Assembly: GCA_024663395.1 (NCBI GenBank) | Contig: JANFAH010000044.1 | Coordinates: forward strand, 248,001-312,000 | Source: Pisolithus tinctorius | Taxonomy: Eukaryota > Basidiomycota > Agaricomycetes > Boletales > Pisolithaceae | Direction of reading: 5' to 3' | Length of the DNA: 64,000 bases | Part shown: in pieces, positions 1-11,149 of the stretch | Numbering within the stretch: the first letter of the stretch is position 1 | How the letters are laid out: every line of letters starts with the position of its first letter | Translations under genes and position numbers: made by a program | Notes under the pieces: generated by a model | The model's database searches: none | Told to the model about the DNA's origin: nothing | Seen by the model: only the letters and a program-made list of their open reading frames with translations

Positions 1-109
1 CCTACTGCCCATCATTCCCTTGGTTGTTATATAGATAAAGAATTGTGATCCTGTTCTGTTACCATCTATATATGCATCTGCCTCATGTTGACATGTTGAC
101 TCTTAGATG

Positions 110-2136
110 ATGATGATGCATGCACTCACAATGCTCAGACCATTTCTTGTGTGCAGTCCCCACTTCCCCCATCCTTGCCACCCATGTATGAGTCTGATGA
201 CTCCACCCATCCTGTAGGGGACATTGTCCATCCTTGCCAAGAAGGTGGCCTGATCTATACTAGACTTCAGAAGAAGGGCAAAGGTAGGGCTATAGATGCT
301 GAGGACATTGATGCTGCAAACCACAGTGACCATGACACCCAACTCCCAAACCTCAAGAAGCCGGTGAATCTGTCCACAGCAGCATTAGATGAAATATGTG
401 CTTTTGTGAAGGATGTCAAGATGATGGTGGAAGAACTTGGCTGACAGCACAGGCAGTCTACACATGACATACTTGTCACTGCAGGATTTAGTGTTAGGGC
501 TTCTCATACCAAAATTAATGAGGCCAACCTCTTCCACTTGTGGTATTGGGCCATGCAGCCCAAACCAGATGGTGGTATGGCTTTCCTCCCTCTCACATCT
601 ACTGTTCTAATGTCCTGACCAGCTGATTGAAATTCAATCAACAATTTGATTATGAAGGAGTACAACACCCTCTTGATAGGCATCCCCAAGGATGACTTCA
701 CAGCAAGGAGGGACAAGTTAAAAGCCATCTATGAGTGGAGTGAGAGCTCCTCTGCCATACTGACTAACCAATCTGTCAAATCTATTGCAGCTAGAGTGGA
801 CAATGCAAAGACACAATTTTGTGGATTGGTATGTGGTTGCAACTGTGCAGCCATCGATTCTCATCATTCCACAGGTGGAGGTGTGGTCCAATCTCAAGGA
901 TATTGAGATCATTGGAGCAGTAATGTATGTTGGACAGGACCCTGCAGGATGTCAAACTTCTGGCATATTTGGAGGCTCCAAGATGATAAGAAACTTCATC
1001 AATGAAAATGGCATTGATGTCCAGTCACTCATGGATAAGTATACTGTGATTTTCAAGTAAGTTTATTTCTTGCATGTTTCATTTGACCTCATTGGATTGT
1101 TGTAGGTGTCTCAGGAACAGTGACAGTGTGGATGCCAGGGTGGCTGGCACTGGTTCCATTGGAGATATGGGTTCTGTGCTGGAACTATGTTGCCATACAA
1201 AGGAGACTCCAAGAGACTGCAACCATGGAGTATTCAGAAGCATGATGAAGGAGAAGATGTTGGCTGCATTGAGAGATCTCCATGGTAAGTTATTCTTGTG
1301 CTGTACATGCATTTATCTTGGTCCTTTGCTCAGTCACACATGGCATTGAAGTTGGCAATCCCCAGAAAGTTTCCTGGCACTGGCTTCTCAAGTTTTTGCA
1401 GAAGAGCCACCTCACTATTGTCAACTGGCCCCACAGTGTATCTCCACTGGCCCCTGGTTGTGAGTACAAGAAACTTGAGGCTGGCCCTCTTCATCAACTT
1501 GCAGTACCTTACCTTTGGAGAAAACTGGGTCTTTTGTATGACAGGCAAACTGATGATGAGGAAGAACAAGATAGTCTGGATGATGTGCTGGAATGAAGGT
1601 ATTCCCTATTTTATTCATCCAGTTGGATGCTGAAGTTCTGTGTAGAGGTCATCAATATTTTGGACACTGACCCTTTGAAGGGTGAGATCACACTTGTCAA
1701 AGCTACCAATGGTACTGTTTTGCAGCAGATCTCAGATGATCCAGAGTGGCAGAAGTCCCTCAAGGAAATGGATTGCCAGCAGCAATGCATGGAGGTCCTT
1801 CAACAGCCACAACCCTGACCACAGCAACAACTCCCTTTTCCCTCTCAGAAGCGACCCTGTGTGGAGGCATCAAATCATGATACTATTGGTCCCCAGGTAA
1901 GTTCTGCTCTTTACTTGATATCTGGTATCTGCTGATGTTCACAAGGCTTTACAGTCTGACCATCAAACTGCACCATGTGATCAACATCAGTAAACCCCTT
2001 TGTGAGCTGGCAGTCCTAGGGAATCTGTCCAGTGAAAGTGATTTACTGATGAACACTGGGATGTGTGCCCCATTGTACAAGATTCACATCGTGACCCATC
2101 CACAATTCCAAGCAATGTGCACACTCAAGAGCCTGC
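110..2136 (+). pseudogene. Decayed multi-exon gene of an agaricomycete transposon-associated protein family
   Basis: Six introns of 46-49 bp can be read: 575-622, 829-874, 1057-1105, 1285-1333, 1599-1645 and 1897-1945, all GT-AG. The exons between them translate into a family I recognise from agaricomycete genomes, where it is highly multicopy. Landmarks are an E-Y-N-T-L block near 660, a V-M-Y-V-G-Q-D-P-A-G block near 925, and N-W-P-H-S-V-S-P-L-A-P-G followed by P-Y-L-W-R-K-L-G-L-L-Y near 1423-1540. No catalytic motif is visible and no function is known to me. In-frame TGA codons near 442 and 629 sit where Arg CGA would be expected, so the copy is probably dead. The 5' end may lie before 110, because an acceptor site is visible near 156. 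The reading becomes uncertain after 1950. It ends at repeat M. Confidence 0.6.
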
Positions 2137-2299
2137 ACTTCAGTCAACCTCCTTTGGAGACCTATTAGGTCTACATATTTCTACAGATGTATATACCTAT
2201 GAGGTCTTGACAGGTCGGGTATCCCCAACCACTGGCAGGGAAAGTTTTTTCTCCAGGCCCCCTATGGATTTCTCCACAATTAATATATGTTTCCCCAAA

Positions 2300-2655
2300 T
2301 ATGTCAGAGTGACTGGGGTCCATATGGGCCTTTCTCCAGCTGAAATAGGGTCTCCATTGGACTTTCTCCATGCCAATAAGGACCCAAATGAGGGTTCCCC
2401 CAGCTGAAATAGGACCTCTGTTGGACATTCTCCATGCCAAAAAGGACCCAAATGGGGGTTTCTCCAGCTGAAATAGGACCTCCATGGGACTTTCTCCATG
2501 CAAAAATAAACCAGAATGAGAGTTTCTCCAGCTGAAATAAGGCCTTAATGGGCCTTTCTCCATGCAAAAAAAAGACCCAAATGGTGCTTTCTCCAGCTGA
2601 AATAGGGTCTCCATGGGACTTTCCCCATACCAAAAAGGACCCAAATGAGGCTTTC
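2300..2655. repeat. Minisatellite array, 63-66 bp unit, about 5 copies
   Basis: The anchor CAGCTGAAATAGG recurs at about 2337, 2402, 2465, 2529 and 2595. Each unit also contains a CTCCATGCAAAA-type segment and GACCCAAATG. The matching array in the inverted right copy runs from about 58555 to 58870. Confidence 0.85.
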
Positions 2656-2679
2656 AGCAAATGGGTTGGGAGACTCTCC

Positions 2680-2925
2680 AAACAGGTATGGGGAATCTCC
2701 AAGCAAGTGTGGAGAATCTCCAAGTGAGTTGGAAGAATCTCCAAGCAGGTGTGGAGAATTTCCAAGCAGGTGTGGGGAATCTCCATGCAGGTGTGGAGAT
2801 TCTCCAAGTGGGTTGGGAGATTCTCCAAGCAGGTGAGGGGAATCTCCAAGCAAGTGTGGGGAATCTCCAAGCAGGTGTGGGGAATCTCCAAGCAGGTATG
2901 GGGAGTCTCCATTTAACTGTGGAGA
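2680..2925. repeat. Minisatellite array, 20-22 bp unit, about 12 copies
   Basis: Units are variants of GGAATCTCCAAGCAGGTGTG, alternating with an AAGTGRGTTGG form. The right-hand copy has expanded to about 20 units (58095-58530), so copy number changed after the inverted duplication. Confidence 0.85.
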
Positions 2926-3509
2926 AGTGACATTTAGTGTAAAAAATTGTGTTTTTCCAAGTATTTTGTGTTTTTCTCACCCAAAATTCCACTTTCTGAT
3001 AAGATAAGCATATGGTCATGATTGTACAATCAGGGGCTACAACATTTATTAGGATCGCATCACTCCATTTACACTTCCTGGGGTGGTGATGTAGTACCAG
3101 TGCTGGCTATAGTAGTTATTAGTGTTGTGTAGTGTAGGCCTTGCTACACTTTGATAGTACATATTTTTGACTACCATGGACTACAAAAAGTGTAGCATTG
3201 AGTGGTAGTGGTCAAGTCACATGACAAAGGATCACATGATGCAAGGTCATGTGCAGTGATCATGTGATCGCTTATGTAATCTTATGTAATGGTCACATGC
3301 ATCAGTGTCCTTCAAATGCAATGCTACCCCAATCATGTGATGAGTGATCATGTGACTGTCACTGCCACAGTCTTGTGACCTGGGATCACATGATAGAGAG
3401 TCACAGAGCAGTGCAGATCACCAGTCATGTGATCAGGCACCTTGGGTGGCCAGAGAGGTCTGTCACTTGATCTTATTAGTCATATGCAGGTGCAGACACA
3501 GTGTCACAT

Positions 3510-3661
3510 TGGAGTAGTGGTCACTTGGTGCTCTATTGTACTGTCCATCATTGTGTCATATCATATGTTCTACTGCTATGTTCATGTGCACACCTGCCCC
3601 CATCTGACTAAGCCGATGTGGCTGTGTCCTCATCTCCTGTCCCCCTGGTCCCCCTACTCCA
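3510..3661 (-). repeat. 3' LTR of Gypsy-1 with adjacent polypurine tract
   Basis: Mate of 9600-9751. Immediately inside it, at about 3662-3673 read on the minus strand, is GAAGGGGGCACA, a plausible polypurine tract for plus-strand priming. Confidence 0.9.
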
Positions 3662-3679
3662 TGTGCCCCCTTCAAAGAT

Positions 3680-6600
3680 GATGATGTCCTCGTCATCTAC
3701 TAACACCTCCTCCTCTGCATTGAGCTGCAGTTCACCTTCAATGTCCAGCCATTTGTCCCCCTCAACATCAGCCCATGTCTCCTCACTGCCAGGCCGCATC
3801 TCTGACATCCCATCTTGTGCCTTTGTGCTCTGTGATCTGTCTCTTCCACTGTCTTCTTCCTCAATCCCCTTTTCTGCCTGTTCTTTGCTTCCTTCATTTC
3901 TGTTTTCCGTTTCCTTTATCTGTTTCATGAACTCTTGTTGTTCTGAGTGTAGCTGTGTTCCTTCCCTTGCCATGAATGTGCATAGCCTTCTTGCACTGAA
4001 CTCTCCTGCTATGGCTTCACCGGCCAGGTTCTCTAGTCTGTAGGAGTTCTTTAGTCTCTCTGAAATTCTGTAGGGGCATGACCACTTAGGTAATAGTTTC
4101 CATTCTGTTTTGAACATGTAGTCTAGGTCACTTCAGTATACTTGTACAAGTTGTCCCTTTGCAAATACAATTTCTACACCTTGTCATCTTAGTACTTGAT
4201 GATCGAATGTTTGTTTTCTTCTCATTGCATGTTTGACCACCTCCTCATATCCATCCAGTCATTGTTGTGCTGCATATGCCATGTGGATTGCTGCATCCAC
4301 TGGTGATGGTTCTTGGTGCTGTGTGTCAGTGCTGTGCGCTTGGTATCAATCACCAACCCAAGTAACAGTTCTTTGGGGGAGAACTTGAGTGTTGGTAGTA
4401 CTCAGTTGTTCAGCACACGGACCACATTGTCAAGGTGGTCTGGCCACATCCTAGGTAGTTTTTCCCAGTCCATTTCCATGTTGTTGTCTTCTCCTACATT
4501 TGGTGTGCACAGACATTTGAGAATATGTAGTAGTAGCTTGTTCATGCTCTCTACCAATCCATTAACCCATGGTGAGTATGCTGCTATGACATGATGTGTG
4601 CAGGACCACTTAGCACAATAAGTTTTGACCTCTTCATTGTTGAAGTGTCATGTGCTGTCTGTCATGAACATCTCTGCTGCTGTAAAGTTGTTAAAAATAG
4701 TTGTTAGGCCATCCACTGTGGTTTTCACTGTCCCAGCTGTTTTGTACTTCATTACCCATATGTGCTGCAAGAATGTGTCTAAGAATAATCCCAGCATGTG
4801 GTACCCTCCTTTCCCTGTTGGCATTGATAGGTAGTCTCCTATGAGTAGTTCGAATGGGTGCCATCTTGTTATTGGTTTGAGTAGGGCATTTAGTTTTGTT
4901 GGGCCAAAGTTCTTGCATTTCATGCAGTCTTGTATTGCATTCATTATTGACATATCGAGTTTGGGCAAGTAGTACTTGTCTGTGATTGCCATTTTCAGTG
5001 TGTCTCATCCCCAGTGTCCTCCTGTTTTGTGTAGGTGTTTCGCCTTGGTGAATGCTTCTTGTTTTGTGATGCATTCTACTTTGTGTCTTGGTTGTATGCT
5101 GGTGCCTCCATGTATTCTCCATAGTTTACCTTGTTCAACTAGGTATTGTGTTGACCTATGTCTTGCCCTGTTGTGGTCTCTTATGGGGGTATTCATGTTG
5201 ACATTGAGTATCATGTCTATTACCTCCATGAACAGTGGTTCTTCCCAGAAGTGTTCGTGTAGTTGTTGGTCTTCCTGTGGTAGTTTAGTGATTTTGAACA
5301 TGTCATTTACCAGGCCCGATGCTGCTTCTGGGTCTGGGCTGACCATCCAATCACTGCCATCTCCGTTTGCATGTGACATGCCATCCCACTGTTGGCTTAG
5401 TCCATCTGCGACCATGTTGAGGCAGCCTGGTACATGCCTCACTGCTATGATGTTGTGTGTGGTTATGCCATCCCTCCATCTTGTGTGGGCTGCTGATATC
5501 ATGATGTTGGAGAGGACGTCCTTTAATGCTTTGCAGTCTGTTTCGATTTTGACTGGGTATCCCCATATTATGTCTGTAAAGCGATCTAGGCCATATTTCA
5601 GTGCTGTGAATTCCAGTAGAAATGGTTTGTAATTGCACTCAGCTGGTGATGTCCATTTGGATGTGAATGTAATTGGCACTGTTTGTTCCACTGTCTTACT
5701 GTTCAGTGTCTGGACCTTGCTTCATTGTGTTAGTACCACCCCAAATCCTTCTTGACATCCATCTGTGGTTACGACAAATGGTGTTCCATTGTATTGTGGT
5801 GTGTATAGTGTTGGTTGGCTCATTAAGGTGACTTTCAGGTCCAAGAATGCTTTTGTATGTTTCTGTTCCCATCTACCTGCCAGTTTGAAGTCAGTCATTG
5901 CTTTGCAGTATGTAGTTTTAGTTATGGGCTTAGGGAGGTTGACTTGTTTTACTAAGTCTCATAGTGGTCCTTCTATCTTGGCATATCCTTTGATGAGGTC
6001 ATGAAAATGTCCTGTGAGTCCTAAGAATGACATTAGATTGAGTGCCATGTCTGGTTGTTTCCATTTGACTATTGCCACTAGCTTTGCCATATCCAGTTGT
6101 ACTCCTTGAGGGCCTACTGCGGCTCCTGCGAACATGGTCTCTGTCATGAATAGTCTGCACTTCATTGGGGACAGTGACAATTTGTGTTCTCTGCAGTGCT
6201 GTAGAATTTGTCTTAGTTTGCCTATCATTCCTCCAAACATGTCATCGCTGCACCCCCTGTCGTCTATGAAGAGTTCCAATATATGTTCTGCGAGTTCTTT
6301 GTGTAGGCATTGTGTTGCTGTTGCTGAGAACACTGTCAGTGCTCCTGTCCATCCCATTGCCATTCTTGTGTACCAGAAGTATCCTCTCCCATCAATGAAG
6401 AATGTGAAAAACAGTCTCCATTTTTCTGGAATTTCAATGGCATAGAATCCAGATGCGAAGTCAAATACTGACATGTACCTTCTGCTGCTCAGTCACTGCT
6501 GTTTGGCTCATATGTCCCCCTGAAACATCAGTAGTATCTGTGATGCTTTATTCAGTTCTGCGAAGTTTTGCGTTACCCTCCATTTCAGCACATTGTTTGT

Positions 6601-7743
6601 TTCTCTTGCTGTTGTTTTTTTTGGGGCTTGTGTGTCGGTTTGTTCTTTGAATGGAGGCAGTATGTTTGCTTCTACACATTGCTTGTTTAGTTCTCATTGT
6701 ATGTCCTCAATTGTCATACTTTCTGCATTGTTGTGCACTTTTTGCATGAGTACTGTGGGTGCTACATGTTTGACTCATGGGATGTCTGTGCATTTTATCA
6801 GTCCTGCTTCTAACATTTGGTCTACCCATTTGTTCATGAATTGTCTTTGTGGTGGGTTCATTGGACATTGGTGCACTGTGGTGTTGAACGTTGTGTTGTC
6901 TGGCACATTCAAGTCGACTCTTGCTCCTGGGATTGGTAGTACCTCACTGAGTGAACATGCAAACACATCAGCAAATTCTGTTATTAGATTGATTACTTCC
7001 TTTCATTTGTCTGTTGTTAGATTGTCACTGATCTTGACTCCTTCAATAATCAGTTTCACCCATTTGGGTGCAAATGGTTCTGTCTTCCTGGTGAACACGT
7101 TAGTTTTGTTTTTTACCTTTGTTTCAACCTGTGAGGTCTCTGCTTCCTTCTGCATTGTGATGTTGCATTCCACTTCTCCCTTCATTCCTGTTGTGTTTGT
7201 GGAGTGGTTGTGTAGTACCACCTTTGTGTTTCCATCTGTGATGGTTATGTTGTTGGTCATGTAGTCATGTGTTGCTTTGAATGCTTGCAGTAGTGGTTTC
7301 CCAAATAGGAATGCCCACCCCCCTGCACTGTCGAACACCTTGAAGGTTCCAGTCGCTTCTATGCCTTCTATGTTTATCATGCCTGTCCACATGGCTTCTG
7401 ATGGTACAACTGCTCCATTTGCCATGCATAATGCTTGTGATGATGGTTGCCATCCTTTTAATTTGTGTTTGATTGTGTTGAACATGTTCAGGGCCATAGC
7501 CCCTGTCATTGCACCATCGTTGAACAGTGCTTGTACCATTGCTCTGGTGTTGTCTGTGTTCTTGAGTGTGATCAGGTGTGTGAATGGGACAGGTTTGCTT
7601 GTGTTGTCCTCTATGTTGCCTTGCATGTTGTGTTTCATTGCTGAGTATATGTTGGAGACTGATGATTTACTTTGGTATACATGCAGGGCAGTTGTTATCA
7701 TAGTAGGTACATTGAGAGCCTGGGTTGATGTGCTGTCCGTCAC
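3680..7743 (-). pseudogene. pol: Gypsy-1 pol: protease, reverse transcriptase, RNase H, integrase
   Basis: Replication polyprotein. The protease-like segment has N-D-G-A-M (about 7500) instead of the usual D-S/T-G-A, a variant seen in some basidiomycete elements. Reverse transcriptase follows: F-D-F-A-S-G-F-Y near 6465 and the active-site box F-I-D-D near 6270. RNase H spans about 5690-5350. The integrase shows a zinc-binding H-H-C-C region (about 5020-4900), a first catalytic Asp in G-D-Y-L near 4840, a second Asp in T-D-S-T near 4650 and Glu in N-G-L-V-E-S near 4555. A C-terminal K-L-L-P-K-W block (4117-3960) is shifted in frame. Most segments keep one frame but are cut by TGA codons (near 7003, 6775, 6690 and 4645) and one TAA near 6553. 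Not functional as it stands. Confidence 0.85.
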
Positions 7744-9266
7744 AGTGACCCTGTCTTGTTTCCCTGATCATCTATTGCTACGAGTCTGATACTGTATGTG
7801 ATGTTCCTATTGAATGGTCTGAGGGTCCTGTTGCAGAGTGCTCTCCACACTGTTTCATTGCAGCTCAGCCTGGATGCATCGCCTTCAATGGTTGGGCAAT
7901 CCCTGCTTCTGTGCCCATGCATTCCACATCTGAAACATTCTCCCAAGCATACCATCGCTGTTCTGGGTTTGAGAGGGTATGGTGTGTACTTGGTGACCTG
8001 CGCTGAGTCTCCATGCTTTGTGATCCACACTGTGAGTTGTGCCACGTATTTCCTCTGTCCTTCCTTGTCATTGGGGTGGTGTGGAACTTGTTCTAGCCCT
8101 TTCTGCACGATCTCCTTCACTTCCTCAGTAAGCAGGTTGTATGGCATGTTGTGCCTCAGCATCTGTTGGAGTGCAAATCGTGTGTTTGGATGTGCCATCA
8201 ATGGTGAGGCTCGAGGGCTGGTATGGGATACTGCTACTTGCCCAATGGTGAGTCACTGGAGTTGTGCTGTAATGTCCACTGTTGTTGCCCTTTTGGTTGC
8301 CTCCAGTTTCTGCATTAGTCTTGAGTCTCATTCCTCCTCCTTCCTTTTCCTCTCCTCTATTTCCTTGCACTCCTGCTTCAGTTTTGATGTACTCAGATCT
8401 TTCATGTCATCCATAAACTCTTTCCATGTTGTGTATTCTTCATCTAGTAGCTTCTTGACTGCCTTGGGGAGCTGCTTCTTCACTTGCCATATTAGCATAG
8501 GTCCATTCTCGATTTTTGCTAGTCTTGCAAGTTCCATCACTTCTTCCACCCACTTTACATGTGCCCACACCTTCTGACATCCTACTGTCTTGATTACTCC
8601 TACATCTTCCTCTGCCATTTTGTGTTTGAGTAGTTCAGTCTGGTATTCTTCCGATGTCAGTGTTGTGCTCTTTGTTGTGGGCCACCTGTTGTTGAATGCT
8701 TTGACTACGTTGTCCCAACTAGCATGTTGGGTCACTGTGAGGTCATCATACCAGCATTTTGCTGGTGACCCTGTCCCTAAGTAGTTTGCCAATGCTTGGA
8801 TCTTCTGCATATCAGTGGAAAGTGGGTTTAGGAACAACATGCTGTGATTGAACACTTTGATGAAGTTGCTAGTGTTCTCTGTTTCCACCTGATCTCCATA
8901 GAAAAGAGGAACTGCTTCCACCATTCTTCTCGGTCATTGTGCTAAGGCTGGGGCTGTTGTGGTTGATGGTGTTGGGTGTGCTGTCAGGTGTGGTTGGGCT
9001 GGAGGTGTGGCTGGGAGTGTGGTATTCTGTGGTGCTGAGTGCTCTGGGTCTGTGAGCAAGTATGGGGGTAGTGCTACTGGTGCTGAATGTGTTCATTCTC
9101 TGGTGCATCAGGGTTCTGCAGATGAGGCTGGTGGGGTCGGTAGTGCTAGTGTTGGGAATGCTACCCATAGGTCATATTGGCTAGTGTACTCGCTGTCCGT
9201 TCCAGTGTCTGGTATGTTGTCTACAGACAGGTAATCCCATAAAGGCGGTGGCATGTTATCTGACAT
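7740..9266 (-). pseudogene. gag: Gypsy-1 gag: capsid and zinc knuckle
   Basis: Structural protein of the retrotransposon particle. One minus-strand frame runs from a methionine near 9266 through a Pro/Ser/Thr-rich leader, a retrotransposon gag core (W-Y-D-D-L-T and W-D-N-V-V-K-A-F-N-N-R-W blocks near 8760-8680) and a charged Lys/Glu stretch to a zinc knuckle C-F-R-C-G-M-H-G-H-R-S-R-D-C near 7955-7910 (CX2CX4HX4C). In-frame TGA codons occur near 9107 and 8327, both where CGA is the likely ancestral codon. The frame ends at 7740 and overlaps the start of pol in another frame, so a frameshift would be needed for Gag-Pol. The start codon is uncertain because the leader is low complexity. Confidence 0.75.
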
Positions 9267-9599
9267 TTGTGGTTCTGATGGGAACAAGTAGTTGCTGTTG
9301 TGTGATGTTCCAAGTGGTGACCATGATGGTGAGCTGTTGGGTGCATGCCTGGTCACGAAACAGCCCAGCGTGTTGTGTGGTTGGTTTCTGTTAGGCAGTT
9401 TGGTAGCAGTGTAGTGGTTAATTTGGGGATTTTCTACTCAGCTGGTTCTGCTTTATATCCTCCTCCACATGTTGGTCGTGCGGTTGCCTTGTGCTTGGTC
9501 AGTGACAGTTTGGTATGGTGTCTGTTTGGTGTTGTGGTGTGGTGTTGTGGTGTCTGTTTAATGGTTTGCTTTGGTCGGATTGCATGCTTGTCACCAAGA

Positions 9600-9751
9600 T
9601 GGAGTAGTGGTCACTTGGTGCTCTATTGTACTGTCTGTCATTGTGTCATATCGTACGTTCTACTGCTATGTTCATGTGCACACCTGCCTCCATCTGACTC
9701 AGCCGATGTGGCTGTGTCCTCATCTCCTGTCCCCCTGGTCCCCCTACTCCA
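9600..9751 (-). repeat. 5' LTR of Gypsy-1
   Basis: 152 bp, starts TG and ends CA, with 8-bp terminal inverted repeats TGGAGTAG/CTACTCCA. It is 96 percent identical by eye to the 3' LTR. Read on the minus strand, a TGGTGACAAGC stretch follows the LTR after three bases and may be a primer-binding site, but I cannot match it to a particular tRNA. Confidence 0.9.
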
Positions 9752-9755
9752 ACAT

Positions 9756-10492
9756 GACATCACATGACTGTACTCACCTCATGTTCGACACTGTGAACCT
9801 GGCACATGACCAAGCTGCCCCTGAATGCATGCTGTTCCAGAGTGTGGCTGTGATACAACATCAATCATGTTACTACTCATTCATTCCTTGATGGAATGGT
9901 CTGTATTTCAGTAGGTGAACTGGTCTACTTAGCATGAAAAATTTGCAGGTGGCGATGCTGTGGGAACTTCCTTAAAAGGAAATGCCACCCTAAGGTGGGG
10001 GGGCAGGGAAGGGGGTCAAGCACTTGGGCTGGCCCTGCTGGGCATCACACTGTCATGGCTCAGGCAGGATGGCTCAGGAGGGTGCCAAGGAACTCTGTTC
10101 ATGTCCTACATATCTTTATCTATGCTCTTAGCTAACAAAAAGTGGGAAATTTGCACCAGGAACAGGTTGTAAAGTGCAAAATCCATTGTAAAGTGTGTTG
10201 AGTCACTTAGCACCAGGAAATTTGCAGCCAGATAAGCAAATTTTCCCAGGTGGAAGGGCAGCCCATGCCAATTTTTTTGCAGGCATGCATTCACACACAA
10301 ACAGCTGAGCTCCAAGCACAAGTGCTGTGCACAAGGCATGATCACATGACTGCTTCCCACCCCTGAACACCACTCATCTAGCAAATTTGGGTGGGTCTCT
10401 TCACACAATACCCATTTATTTCATGCATAATGACATGGCATATGTACAGTGTCTTTGAGTACATTTGAATTAAGTACTGACGAACAGGCAAG
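9756..10492. other. Unassigned spacer between Gypsy-1 and the 657-bp repeat
   Basis: I see no gene here. It contains a run of seven G near 9998 and several AAATTTGC/GCAAATTT words (near 9940, 10150, 10215, 10240 and 10380). A TGAAAAATTTGCAGGTGG block near 9938 also occurs, inverted, near 56256 in the mirror spacer. The rest of the two spacers does not align by eye. Confidence 0.5.
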
Positions 10493-11149
10493 CACTGCAA
10501 GCATTGTAAAGTGTTTTGTGAAAAAACATGTTGAGAAAATTCAAAAAAGAGATACCATTTTATTATCAGTGTTTTTGAAGAAAAGATCTAAGGATAATGT
10601 TTTATTTTCTTGCTCTGATGTGCCCATAAACATTTCTTTATGATATTACTGATGTTGTTCAGTTTGAAAATTTTGACTAAATTTCTTAGATTTTCTTTTA
10701 CAGAATATTCAGAGAAATACACAGTTTATTTCGTCCATTTTCTTTGCATGTGTGCAGTGATAATAACCAATTATTCAATCATGGGATACTGTAAAGAGTG
10801 TAAAATGTATCATTTAACAGAACACTGAGTGATCATGATGGTTGTACTTCTCTAGAATATCCAGGGGATATTATATTCATTTTCTACAAGAACATGCAGT
10901 GAACACTAACATATTTTCAATTAGAATATGCACAGGACATTATGTTCACTCTCTACAAGAACATACAGTGAACACTAACATATTCTCAATTAGAATAACA
11001 TGTAAAATATTCAGTCTTTCTCTCTTAGAAAAAATCAAACTAGATATAATAAATGTGTTTAGCAAAAACATGCAGAAATAACATAGAAAATAGAAAGTAT
11101 GTTTCAAGGAGATATATACATTCAGACCTAGATCCCCACAGGTGTGAGT
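10493..11149. repeat. AT-rich 657-bp repeat, left copy
   Basis: Inverted match to 55493-56149, the same length (657 bp) and nearly identical by eye. Inside, a unit of about 70 bp (ACAAGAACATGCAGTGAACA ... TCAATTAGAATA) is tandemly repeated near 10880-11000. No protein or RNA gene is recognised. In both places it abuts an end of the SUB2 element. Confidence 0.85.

Larger units (their letters stand above)
2137..3425. repeat. Repeat M, left copy (inverted relative to 56775-59055)
   Basis: This stretch is the reverse complement of 59055 down to about 56775, apart from a solo LTR inserted in the right copy and different minisatellite lengths. Homology starts at CACTTCAGTCAACC near 2137 and fades near 3425. 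From left to right it holds a unique lead, a 63-66 bp tandem array, a 20-22 bp tandem array, an AT-rich stretch (2930-3010), a unique segment, and a run of TCATGTGA/TCACATGA octamers (3216-3434). I see no transposase. Overlapping open frames exist in several frames but follow the repeat periodicity and are not called genes. Confidence 0.8.
3510..9751 (-). mobile_element. Ty3/Gypsy LTR retrotransposon (Gypsy-1), full length, decayed
   Basis: Two 152-bp direct repeats (3510-3661 and 9600-9751) begin TGGAGTAG and end CTACTCCA, and are flanked by the target duplication ACAT (3506-3509 and 9752-9755). Between them, on the minus strand, lie gag with a zinc knuckle, a retropepsin-like region, reverse transcriptase, RNase H and integrase in the Ty3/Gypsy order. 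No chromodomain is seen. The LTRs differ at six positions by eye, mostly CG/TG/CA exchanges. Several in-frame TGA codons in gag and pol make this copy non-autonomous. It lies in the spacer beside repeat M. Confidence 0.93.

Noticed and set aside
2680..2925. A CRISPR-like array
   Set aside because: Units are contiguous tandem variants with no unique spacers, and the DNA is eukaryotic.
9756..10492. Alignment of the two spacers beside the 657-bp repeats as one duplicated segment
   Set aside because: Only one 18-base word is shared; the rest does not align by eye.
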